Assembly (NCBI GenBank): GCA_023412635.1
Contig: JAEYNI010000010.1
Span: forward strand, 1 to 13,466
Origin: Bacillota bacterium
GTDB taxonomy: Bacteria; Bacillota; Clostridia; Acetivibrionales; DSM-1351
Direction: 5' to 3'
Length of the DNA stretch: 13,466 nt
Part shown: positions 1-6,640 of the stretch, piece after piece
How the letters are laid out: every line of letters starts with the position of its first letter
Position numbering within the stretch: the stretch's first letter is position 1
The notes under the pieces: generated by a model
The model's database searches: none
Told to the model about the DNA's origin: nothing
What the model saw: the letters and a program-made list of their open reading frames with translations, nothing else
Made by a program: the position numbers and the translations under genes

Positions 1-50
1 AAGATGTATTAATATATTTAGTGCACCGTGATATTACGTGTATATGATAT

Positions 51-127
51 GCGCCCGTAGCTCAATTGGATAGAGCGTTTGGCTACGGACCAAAAGGTTG
101 TGGATTCGATCTCTGCCGGGCGCGCCA
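51..127 (+). tRNA. tRNA-Arg (anticodon ACG)
   Basis: The 77-nt sequence folds into a complete cloverleaf. The 7-bp acceptor stem GCGCCCG/CGGGCGC is perfect, the discriminator base is G124, and CCA is encoded at 125-127. The anticodon stem TTTGG/CCAAA encloses the loop CTACGGA, which places ACG at positions 34-36 and predicts arginine; A34 is normally edited to inosine, reading CGU/CGC/CGA. The T arm has a 5-bp stem with two G-U pairs and the loop TTCGATC. An intrinsic terminator follows 4 nt later, so this is the last or only gene of its transcript. Only 50 nt of upstream sequence is present, so the promoter, or an upstream tRNA, cannot be judged. Confidence 0.96.
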
Positions 128-131
128 AAAC

Positions 132-167
132 AAAAACCCTCAAATCCTTAAGGATTTGAGGGTTTTT
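132..167 (+). terminator. Intrinsic terminator after tRNA-Arg
   Basis: A perfect 16-bp inverted repeat, AAAAACCCTCAAATCC / GGATTTGAGGGTTTTT, has a 4-nt TTAA loop and its own U-rich 3' arm. The arms are symmetrical (A-run on one side, T-run on the other), so it can stop transcription from either direction. The minus-strand excisionase-like remnant ends inside the loop (stop codon at 148-150). Confidence 0.9.
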
Positions 168-297
168 GTTGTCTCATTATTATTTCATAATTAATCATAT
201 TGACACCATATTGACACCCGTTACTCTGTAAATAGCTATTAACCATCTCCCTGTTAATAAATATTCTCTTACCTATTTTTATACTGGGTATGTCTTA
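148..297 (-). pseudogene. Excisionase / HTH_17-like C-terminal remnant beside tRNA-Arg
   Basis: Reading the minus strand from 294, the frame begins D-IPSIKIGKRIFINRE-MVNSYLQ. This is the typical second half of excisionase-type (HTH_17/AlpA-like) DNA-binding domains, where a 'IPSxKIGxRxxI' wing follows the recognition helix. A TAA codon (295-297) sits directly before it in frame, and further upstream the frame has another stop, so the helix-turn-helix half is destroyed and no start codon is apparent. The C-terminal tail runs through an 11-bp tandem duplication (196-217) and stops at 148-150 within the tRNA terminator. Small DNA-binding proteins of this kind are common at the tRNA-proximal end of integrated elements. 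The homology is judged from motif recognition only, and no integrase or second att copy is seen in this window. Confidence 0.4.
196..217. repeat. 11-bp tandem duplication CATATTGACAC x2
   Basis: Two adjacent identical 11-mers occupy 196-206 and 207-217. On the minus strand they read GTGTCAATATG twice. Because 11 is not a multiple of 3, the duplication shifts the frame of the excisionase-like remnant. With one copy the frame would end in ...GCQYD-stop. With two copies it continues as ...GCQYGVNMINYE into the terminator. Confidence 0.85.
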
Positions 298-395
298 AAA
301 CACCTTATTATATTCTCTGTTGTTATTTCAAATAGTAATTCACCGTGAAAGTAATCCCTTTCTGTATAATTTAAACGAACTAATACTTTAATAAA

Positions 396-1076
396 CTAAT
401 CTATTCCAACCGAAAAGGCGCAATCCTTTAAATTCAAATTAATTTTGGCAGCTCCATTGCCATTTACATATTTATATTCATTTTCGTGTATCTGAGGGAA
501 ACTATCGTCTACCGAAATTGATGAATCCGATTTTTCAACATTCAGAGTATAATCTTTAGCCTGTTTACTAAACGTAATATTACCAGATGAATTGGTTGCC
601 TTAAAAGTAATGTTCTTACTAAAGCCTTTAGGAACATAACAACTCATTGCACCATAATCAATGGTTAACTTCATGTTTGTATTCAGTTCAGGCAAGCTAA
701 TGCCGGACTTGTATCCTTTGACAGTTACATTATCGTATGCTGCATCGGGAATGTATATAAAAATCATATCAAGTAAATCGGCAGAACAATCAGCTTTAAC
801 CGTTACACTAATAACAATTGTGTCTTTATTAATTTCTGAAGCAACGACAAAAACATTCTTGTCATAATCAAACTCAAACTTACCGTTTGCCGACTTTTCA
901 ACTTTTATATTGCATCCATTAATGTCAAGTTTGATATTATTCACTTTGGAACTTGTAGATGCTATATTAGCTGAAGCCATTGCAGTTTTTGTGTTAGTAC
1001 ATATTGCGCTTGTCATTGTCATTGTACACATAGTTACAATTATGATGAAACCCAAAATTTTCTTCATTTTAAACAT
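396..1076 (-). CDS. Secreted protein of unknown function, possible DUF4097-like beta-repeat protein
   Basis: The predicted product is 226 aa. The N-terminus (MFKMKKILGFIIIVTM...) has positive residues followed by a hydrophobic core of about 15 residues and small residues (TMTSA; later AMASA), a Sec signal peptide with no lipobox cysteine. The start at 1076 is chosen because GGGGG at 1083-1087 lies 6 nt upstream; an in-frame ATG at 1109 would extend it by 11 aa and lacks this spacing. The mature part is rich in Asn, Ser, Lys and short beta-strand patterns such as 'NITFKATNSSGNITF' and 'KLTIDYGAMSCYVP', resembling the repetitive strands of DUF4097/putative-adhesin proteins. No catalytic motif was recognised. 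A -10-like TATAAT is visible upstream around 1141-1147, but with a poor -35. No terminator is apparent downstream. The gene stands alone, divergent from the acetyltransferase gene. Confidence 0.75.
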   Translation of the reverse strand: MFKMKKILGFIIIVTMCTMTMTSAICTNTKTAMASANIASTSSKVNNIKLDINGCNIKVEKSANGKFEFDYDKNVFVVASEINKDTIVISVTVKADCSADLLDMIFIYIPDAAYDNVTVKGYKSGISLPELNTNMKLTIDYGAMSCYVPKGFSKNITFKATNSSGNITFSKQAKDYTLNVEKSDSSISVDDSFPQIHENEYKYVNGNGAAKINLNLKDCAFSVGID

Positions 1077-1565
1077 ATTTTGCCCCCATATCATTTTTAT
1101 GTATGACATACAGTATTATGTAATTATTATATATTTACCCATTATACTATTAGGCTCTATAAAATGAAATAGTCGCTTTATTATCCTTATCTAATTATCT
1201 CTATCTTTTGTTATCCTCAAATACCGGTATGTGTTTTTCACTACTTATATCAAAAGACCCCTTCTTCACATTCCTGTTAGTTTATCAACTCTACTGCCCT
1301 AAACTTCCTCTATAAAATATTGCGATATTCAACAAACCTCAAATAAATACCAAGTCTTCAGCAGATGATTAAGATTGTTCCATACTTTTCCAACTGCTAC
1401 CTTAAAGGAAGGGGGAAAGCCTCTCTTGACTAAATAACTTTTTGGTTATATATTAAGTAAAATTACATTTATTGGCGAATTACGAAGTTTTTTCTTTGCA
1501 ACACAGGACAAAATTAACCCTTTAGTTAAGCCCTTATAAGGCCCCTTACGCAAGGAGGTTGCCCA
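1077..1565. other. Intergenic region between divergent genes
   Basis: No gene was recognised here. The right part carries a well-formed plus-strand promoter (1426-1454) and a strong ribosome binding site, AAGGAGG at 1552-1558. A perfect 10-bp palindrome ATACCGGTAT lies at 1221-1230, and a small palindrome CCTTATAAGG lies around 1532-1541. No riboswitch or RNA gene was recognised. Confidence 0.5.
1426..1454 (+). promoter_or_regulatory. Sigma-A-type promoter for the acetyltransferase-hydrolase pair
   Basis: The -35 is TTGACT (1426-1431), the spacer is exactly 17 bp, and the -10 is TATATT (1449-1454), each one base from consensus. It would give a leader of roughly 100 nt before the ATG at 1566. 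Confidence 0.6.
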
Positions 1566-2120
1566 ATGACCAATATACATACCCAACGACTGGTTATAAG
1601 AAATTTTGTTAATGAGGATTGGGAGCAGTTTAAAGAGATAATAATTGATAAGGAAGCATCAAAGTATGCTATTTATGATTATCAGTTTCCTACAACAGAT
1701 ATTGATATAATGGAAATTACTAAAGGCTTCGCAAGGGGTAATAATTATCTTGCGGTATGTGAAAGTACGTCAGGTAAAATCATTGGCTTCATTTCTCTTA
1801 ACGGAGAAAATGAAAGGGAGCTGGATCTCGGCTTCTGCATATATTCTCCGTATCAGCGCAGGGGTTACGCATTTGAAGCCTGCAAAGCAGTTATTAACTA
1901 TGCATTTTCAGTTTTAAATGTAGACATTCTGACAAGCGGTACAGCCAATGAAAACCATCCTGCCTGTAAGCTGTTACATAAGCTGGGTTTTAGAATATCC
2001 GCCGAGGGCACTGCCTCCTTCAGGAAAGCCCCCGACGGATTTCCCATCGAATTTCTTGGCTTCTTATTTGTACTGAGCAGAAAAAATTGGCTTGAAATGG
2101 AGGGTATTATTAATGAGTAA
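1566..2120 (+). CDS. GNAT family N-acetyltransferase (RimJ/RimL type)
   Basis: The predicted product is 184 aa, the usual length for this family. It likely transfers acetyl from acetyl-CoA to an amine on a protein or small molecule; the substrate cannot be read from sequence. The N-terminus 'TQRLVIRNFVNEDW' (6-19) is the standard RimJ/RimL opening. Motif A, the pyrophosphate-binding loop, is 'FCIYSPYQRRGYAFEA' (90-105) with Q/R-x-x-G-Y. Motif B is 'GTANENHPACKLLHKLGF' (125-142), containing the Asn and the helix preceding the 'GF' strand. The start is supported by AAGGAGG ending 7 nt upstream. The last 8 nt overlap the start of the next gene, and that gene's ribosome binding site lies inside this reading frame, so translation of the two is probably coupled. 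Confidence 0.88.
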   Translation: MTNIHTQRLVIRNFVNEDWEQFKEIIIDKEASKYAIYDYQFPTTDIDIMEITKGFARGNNYLAVCESTSGKIIGFISLNGENERELDLGFCIYSPYQRRGYAFEACKAVINYAFSVLNVDILTSGTANENHPACKLLHKLGFRISAEGTASFRKAPDGFPIEFLGFLFVLSRKNWLEMEGIINE

Positions 2121-2634
2121 AAATTCAGCTTTGCTTATTATTGACATGCAGTGTGGGTTACTCAAAAAACAAGTACATAAAAAACAGGAATTGATAAATA
2201 ACGTAAACAGGATTGTATCTCTTTTCGCTTCCAAGGAACTTCCTGTAATTCTTATCAGGCATACAAATAACAGTTTTTCAAGAAAAAACACCGATGACTG
2301 GCAGATTGACAGCAGCATTTCCTCTATGGCTCAAAGTGTTCTGTTTGATAAAAGTCATAGCAGTATCTTTAAAGAAAAGCCCTTTACCTCCTATTTGAAA
2401 GATAAAAATATATCAACACTTGTTATAACAGGACTCGTATCCAACGGCTGTGTCCAGGCTGCCTGTCTGGACGCGAAAAAACATGGTCTGTCGGCTATTT
2501 TGATTGGTGATGGCCACAGCACCTTCCACAAGGATGCCGAAAAAACTATCATAAGCTGGAATTCCAAGCTGCAAGAGGAGGGAATCAAAGTTATATCTAC
2601 TGATGAGTTTTGTTCCAATATTCCCCTCTCCTGA
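2113..2634 (+). CDS. Isochorismatase-family cysteine hydrolase
   Basis: The predicted product is 173 aa with an intact cysteine-hydrolase triad of the isochorismatase-like fold: D11 in 'ALLIIDMQ', K80 in 'LFDKSHSSIF' and C113 in 'VSNGCVQAACLDA'. The family includes nicotinamidases, N-carbamoyl amidohydrolases, ureidoacrylate hydrolases and many uncharacterised amidases, and the exact substrate is unknown. The start at 2113 is preferred over an in-frame ATG at 2092 because GGAGGG (2099-2104) is 8 nt upstream and the protein then begins MSKNSALLIID as in relatives. It overlaps the acetyltransferase gene by 8 nt (ATGAGTAA), a coupled two-gene operon. No clear terminator follows; instead a degenerate 15-nt repeat starts at the stop codon. 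Confidence 0.86.
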   Translation: MSKNSALLIIDMQCGLLKKQVHKKQELINNVNRIVSLFASKELPVILIRHTNNSFSRKNTDDWQIDSSISSMAQSVLFDKSHSSIFKEKPFTSYLKDKNISTLVITGLVSNGCVQAACLDAKKHGLSAILIGDGHSTFHKDAEKTIISWNSKLQEEGIKVISTDEFCSNIPLS

Positions 2635-2701
2635 ATTTGTTGTTTCTGAATTTTTTGCTAGTTATTTCTGCCTGAATTAGTTCTTCCTGAATTATTTCTT
2701 T
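2631..2701 (+). repeat. Degenerate short repeat with CTGAATT cores
   Basis: CTGAATT occurs at 2631, 2646, 2672 and 2687, with spacings of 15, 26 and 15 nt. Three of the units share the 15-nt pattern CTGAATT-n-n-TT-n-TT-n. The first copy spans the stop codon of the hydrolase gene. This is probably a small slippage-derived tandem repeat; no function is evident. Confidence 0.5.
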
Positions 2702-2956
2702 TGCGAACATTTTGTTGGTACAATGAATTTATACTCAAAAAATACTTTATGGGGTTAATAGCAATTTTTGCATCAAAAGCAGCAACATATGATATGTTTA
2801 TGACAAATATGAAGTATTATAATTATATTATGACCCTAAAATAGAGAACAATTCAGAATTTCATGCTTGATTAACTATAAGAATATATAATATATTTGAT
2901 ATTTGCCGGAAATTTATAGCATTGTTTAAAGACTAATTTTTGTAAGGAGAACAAAT
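2635..2956 (+). other. Intergenic region upstream of uxaC
   Basis: Very AT-rich, with no gene. Apart from the CTGAATT repeats it holds weak promoter-like sequence (TTGATT at 2867-2872 and TATATT at 2891-2896, spacer 18 bp) and the uxaC ribosome binding site AAGGAG (2944-2949). No LacI-type CG-centred operator like those at 10622 or 11819 was seen. Confidence 0.35.
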
Positions 2957-4363
2957 GTGAAAGCTTTTATGGATGAAGATTTTTTATTGGACACCCCAAC
3001 TGCCGTTGAGTTATATCATAACTATGCTGAAAAAATGCCTATATTTGATTACCACTGCCATCTGAACCCCAAAGAAATTGCAGAGGATAAAAGGTATAGA
3101 AATATTACCGAATTATGGCTGGGAGACGACCATTACAAGTGGAGAGCTATTAGAAGCAATGGCATAGATGAGAAATATATTACCGGAGAGGGGGACGATA
3201 AGGATAAATTTTTTAAGTGGGCTGAGACAATACCTAACTGCTTGGGTAATCCTTTATTTCACTGGACACACTTGGAACTGAGACGCTACTTCGGAATAAT
3301 TGAGCTTCTTTCCCCCGACACTGCAGAGAGCATCTGGGAACGCTGTAATGAAATGCTTAAAAGGGACGAGTTTACTGCTAAAAATCTAATTAAGCGTTCA
3401 AATGTAAAAGTTATATGTACAACAGACGATCCCCTGGATTCACTGGAGTATCACAAGATAATTGCTGATGACAAGAATTTCGATGTAAAGGTACTTCCTG
3501 CCTTCCGCCCTGATAAGGGGATAAATATTGATATGGAAGACTTTAACCTTTGGATTCATAAACTTGGTGAGATAACAGGTGTAAAAATCACTACCTTTCG
3601 GGATTTGAAGAACGCATTAACCTTAAGACTGGAGTATTTTCATGCGGCCGGTTGCAGAATATCAGACCACGGACTTGAGCCTCTCCTATTTCGTGAGGGC
3701 ACTGAGGAGCAAGCCTCCACCATTCTGCACAAAGCGTTGTCAGGTAAAACTTTGACTGTTGAAGAAGTGGCTGTATACAAGACTCAGATACTTATATTTC
3801 TTGGGAGAGAATACTCAAGACTTGGTTGGGTGATGCAGCTGCACATTGGTACACTTCGCAACACCAATACAAGAATGCTGCAGAAGCTTGGTCCAAATAC
3901 GGGCTATGACTCCATCGGTGACTGGACCTTTGCATCAGCCCTTTCAGCCTTCTTAAATGCACTTGATATGACAGATGAGCTGCCCAAAACAATTCTGTAC
4001 CACGTAAATCCTAGAGAAAATGAAGTGCTTGGTACAATAATCGGATGCTTCCAAAACGGAAATATACCCGGAAAAGTTCAGTTCGGAGCGGCCTGGTGGT
4101 TTAATGATCAGAAGGATGGTATTGAAAAACAGCTTATTACTCTGGCAAACCAAAGTTTACTTGGCAGATTTGTAGGAATGCTTACCGATTCCAGAAGCTT
4201 TTTATCCTATATCAGACATGAGTATTTCAGAAGAATACTATGTAATATTCTGGGCAACTGGGTCGATAAGGGTGAAATTCCTAACGATATGGCTTTACTG
4301 GGTAAAATGGTTCAGGATATCAGTTACAATAATGCTGCAAATTACTTCGGAATAGAGGCTTAA
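2957..4363 (+). CDS. uxaC: Uronate isomerase (glucuronate/galacturonate isomerase)
   Basis: The predicted product is 468 aa, the usual UxaC length. This cytosolic amidohydrolase-superfamily enzyme converts D-glucuronate to D-fructuronate and D-galacturonate to D-tagaturonate, the first step of hexuronate catabolism. Family signatures are present in order: the metal-binding HxH in 'IFDYHCHLNPKE' (H33, H35), 'ICTTDDPLDSLEYH' (153-166), 'LPAFRPDKG' (180-188), 'CRISDHGL' (233-240), 'MQLHIGTLRNTN' (293-304), 'GPNTGYDSIGD' (312-322), 'AAWWFNDQKDG' (378-388) and 'GMLTDSRSFLSYIRHEYFRR' (407-426), with D411. The start codon is GTG: AAGGAG is 7 nt upstream. An overlapping out-of-frame ATG is followed at once by TGA. 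No uxuA, uxuB or uronate transporter gene lies alongside it, so it seems to be a single-gene unit ending at the terminator at 4373-4427. Confidence 0.96.
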   Translation: MKAFMDEDFLLDTPTAVELYHNYAEKMPIFDYHCHLNPKEIAEDKRYRNITELWLGDDHYKWRAIRSNGIDEKYITGEGDDKDKFFKWAETIPNCLGNPLFHWTHLELRRYFGIIELLSPDTAESIWERCNEMLKRDEFTAKNLIKRSNVKVICTTDDPLDSLEYHKIIADDKNFDVKVLPAFRPDKGINIDMEDFNLWIHKLGEITGVKITTFRDLKNALTLRLEYFHAAGCRISDHGLEPLLFREGTEEQASTILHKALSGKTLTVEEVAVYKTQILIFLGREYSRLGWVMQLHIGTLRNTNTRMLQKLGPNTGYDSIGDWTFASALSAFLNALDMTDELPKTILYHVNPRENEVLGTIIGCFQNGNIPGKVQFGAAWWFNDQKDGIEKQLITLANQSLLGRFVGMLTDSRSFLSYIRHEYFRRILCNILGNWVDKGEIPNDMALLGKMVQDISYNNAANYFGIEA

Positions 4364-4372
4364 TTATAATTA

Positions 4373-4427
4373 AAAAGAAGGAGTATGGTAAGCTGCTAAA
4401 AAGCAGCCAACTATACTCCCTTCTTTT
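4373..4427. terminator. Bidirectional intrinsic terminator between convergent genes
   Basis: The outer arms AAAAGAAGGAGTAT and ATACTCCCTTCTTTT pair with one bulged C, and the inner arms GCTGCT/AGCAGC form a second short stem. T-rich tracts flank both sides. It serves uxaC on the plus strand and the HD-GYP gene on the minus strand, whose stop codon (4426-4428) overlaps the edge of the stem. Confidence 0.85.
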
Positions 4428-6375
4428 AATAAAAACTCTTATACAATTCAAATATTTTATCCTTGTTCTGTTCAAAAACTCTGACAATTTCCGGATCGAA
4501 ATGTTTTCCTCCACCCTCAATTATCATACCGAAGGAGGTATCAAAGGGAAAGGGTTCCTTATAGGGTCTCCTACTTGACAGAGCATCAAACACATCGGCA
4601 ACTGCTACAATTCTAGCGCTCAATGGTATTTCAACCCCCGCCTTCCCATTTGGATAGCCTGAGCCATCCCACTTTTCGTGATGACCCTCAGCTATTTCAA
4701 TACCAAGTTTAAACAGGCTCTTTCCGTTTTTCTCTATATTATTTTCAGCTGTTTTCAACACTTCCGCACCAAATCTGGCATGCATTTTCATCTCTTCAAA
4801 TTCTTCACTGGTAAGCTTTCCTGGCTTTAAAAGAATTGCATCCCGTATTCCCACCTTTCCTATGTCATGCATAGGACTGAACCGTTCAATGTCATTAATA
4901 TACTCAGGTGAAATTTCCTTTCTGTAATTACTGTCTGCGTATAATAGCTCTGTAATCAATCTGGCATATTTCTTCATTCTTTCCAAATGATCAGCAGTAT
5001 CTTCATCCCGCGCCTCAGCGAGCTTTGCCAAAGCCAGTAGGCCGCTGTAAAGTAAATCATCAACAAATATATTCTTTTCAAAAGTGATTGCTATACTGTT
5101 GGCAAGGACCTTAAGAAATTTACAATGGTCCTGGGTGTACACACTTTTATCCTTACTTGAAAAGAATATTACTCCTATATTTCTGTTATTGACATTCAGT
5201 GGCAACGTTATAGATGAGCGTATTCCCGCCTCTAAAATTACCTTTGTATACTCTTTGGGCGGATTTTTTTCAGAATATTCTTTGAGGTCATTTATTATTC
5301 TGGCTTCGCCGGTATTAAATATTTTTTCAAGACTTGAACCCTTTATCTCATATCTTTTATTTATAAGGGCCTCAGGTAATCCTGTAACTGATCCGTCAGA
5401 AATGCCATGGGATGCCTCAAGGATTTTTCCGTTATTCTTTACAATCGCTACACCAATATGATTATAAGGTATATATGAAGAGAAACTTTTGAATATGAAG
5501 TCTAGTACCTCGTTAAAGGAAGAATTATTGTTAATATTCTCAATTAACGAAATGATACTCTCCATTTTGTGGAACACGTTGCTTATCTCACCGACTATGG
5601 GCTTTATTTCACGATTAGTCATAAACGAAGGTTTATATTCCTCTTGATAATATACTCCCAAATCAGAAAAGCCGCTATATATTTCATTTAAGGGCATTAT
5701 AAAATATTTATATAAGTTTCGTACAAATACACCAATAAAAATAAACGCTAGGATAACCAGCACAATTGATATAAGCATACTTTTCACTGCCTCTTGCTTG
5801 GCCTCTCCTACGGTAAACTCCATTATGCTTTCACAGTACTTTAGAAGCTGCTCATTGTTTTCATTAATATAAATTGTGGATTTAATAAAATCGTCATTAT
5901 AGTTTTCTTCATTAAGTATGGTATCAACTGCCTGATCAAATTTATTCCAAAGCATATTAACATTATGTAAGTCGATACTTATGGGTGCATTTGTATTATT
6001 AAATTTCACCTTTACTTTTTGGTCTTCAATATACCCTTTGTTAATTTTTGACAGGGTGTATGAGAACTCTTCCCTGGCAGTTGATATTTCCTGTTTTGTC
6101 ACCTTTATCTTGGAATCAACTACACTTTCATCCTCAATCATGCTGCCTGAATCCTTAACCTGTACAAGTGCATACAGTCTGCTGGCATCCTTTGCCATCA
6201 TTTGGGTAAGCATTCTTTGCCTTCCAAGCACATTTACCAGTGTACGTTCCTCATAGCTATTCCTGCTAGAGATATAAAATAATGAACCAAGTAGAATTAT
6301 TATAGAAATTATCGATAATGCGATAATTAAGATTCTGCGTTTTATTATTGTTAGAAAAACCGTTTTTTGAACCAA
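4426..6375 (-). CDS. Membrane sensor with PilJ-like, GAF and HD-GYP domains (probable c-di-GMP phosphodiesterase)
   Basis: The predicted product is 649 aa. TM1 is about 14-37. An extracytoplasmic region (38-196) opens with 'LVNVLGRQRMLTQMMAKDA' (46-64), the signature of PilJ-type/nitrate-sensor-like four-helix domains. TM2 is about 199-220. A short linker leads to a GAF domain (about 280-435, with 'ITLPLNVNNRNIGVIFFSSK' at 389-408), then HD-GYP (about 445-649). HD-GYP residues are intact: H463 in 'DTADHLERM', 'HDIGKVGI' (HD 503-504), 'KPGKLTSEEF', H530 and 'HHEKWDGSGYP' (565-575), followed by 'ARIVAVADVFDALSSRRPYK'. The family hydrolyses cyclic di-GMP, so this is predicted to lower it in response to an outside signal plus a cytosolic GAF ligand. 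The start codon is TTG: G-run at 6383-6388, spacing 7 nt. The gene is monocistronic, with no clear promoter. Confidence 0.93.
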   Translation of the reverse strand: MVQKTVFLTIIKRRILIIALSIISIIILLGSLFYISSRNSYEERTLVNVLGRQRMLTQMMAKDASRLYALVQVKDSGSMIEDESVVDSKIKVTKQEISTAREEFSYTLSKINKGYIEDQKVKVKFNNTNAPISIDLHNVNMLWNKFDQAVDTILNEENYNDDFIKSTIYINENNEQLLKYCESIMEFTVGEAKQEAVKSMLISIVLVILAFIFIGVFVRNLYKYFIMPLNEIYSGFSDLGVYYQEEYKPSFMTNREIKPIVGEISNVFHKMESIISLIENINNNSSFNEVLDFIFKSFSSYIPYNHIGVAIVKNNGKILEASHGISDGSVTGLPEALINKRYEIKGSSLEKIFNTGEARIINDLKEYSEKNPPKEYTKVILEAGIRSSITLPLNVNNRNIGVIFFSSKDKSVYTQDHCKFLKVLANSIAITFEKNIFVDDLLYSGLLALAKLAEARDEDTADHLERMKKYARLITELLYADSNYRKEISPEYINDIERFSPMHDIGKVGIRDAILLKPGKLTSEEFEEMKMHARFGAEVLKTAENNIEKNGKSLFKLGIEIAEGHHEKWDGSGYPNGKAGVEIPLSARIVAVADVFDALSSRRPYKEPFPFDTSFGMIIEGGGKHFDPEIVRVFEQNKDKIFELYKSFY

Positions 6376-6490
6376 CTGGAATCCCCCCGGGTGTAATTAA
6401 TCATGTATATTAACATAATATTATATATTTTATACCTCTTTAGCTATAATATAAACTCTTTATATAAAATATTATGAAAATAATAAAACA

Positions 6491-6520
6491 GCACTATGCT
6501 ATGTGATTAGAGCATAGTGC
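6491..6520 (-). terminator. Distal hairpin downstream of the phosphorylase gene
   Basis: The arms GCACTATGCT/AGCATAGTGC are a perfect 10-bp inverted repeat with a 10-nt loop. On the minus strand the stem is followed by TGTTTTATTATTTTC, a usable U-rich tail, so this is probably a back-up terminator after the one at 6571-6603. Confidence 0.6.
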
Positions 6521-6570
6521 CGCTTTGTATACTGTATAATATTGTGGGTGGTTTATGTCCATAATAAAAA

Positions 6571-6603
6571 GCAAGCAGATCGGTTTTTATGTCGACTGCT
6601 TGC
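6571..6603 (-). terminator. Intrinsic terminator of the maltosyltransferase-phosphorylase operon
   Basis: The arms GCAAGCAG/CTGCTTGC are a perfect 8-bp stem with a 17-nt loop. On the minus strand the stem is followed directly by TTTTTATTATGG. It starts about 37 nt after the phosphorylase stop codon. Confidence 0.82.
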
Positions 6604-6640
6604 AAAAGTCCTATATGAGCTTTTAGAGGATAACTTTGCT

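Noticed and set aside
910..1167. Plus-strand 85-codon open frame with hydrophobic stretches
   Set aside because: It is antisense to the signal-peptide region of the secreted-protein gene, has no ribosome binding site and no protein family character; the hydrophobicity is a by-product of the complementary strand.
1371..1565. Possible riboswitch or T-box leader before the acetyltransferase gene
   Set aside because: The leader is about 100 nt but shows no conserved riboswitch core, no T-box sequence and no terminator/antiterminator pair.
2092..2112. Upstream ATG for the isochorismatase-family gene (7 extra residues)
   Set aside because: The ribosome binding site GGAGGG lies downstream of this ATG and fits the start at 2113; homologues begin a few residues before the LLIIDMQ motif.
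2064..2318. Minus-strand 84-codon frame across the acetyltransferase-hydrolase junction
   Set aside because: It lies fully opposite two well-supported genes with intact catalytic motifs and shows no start context.
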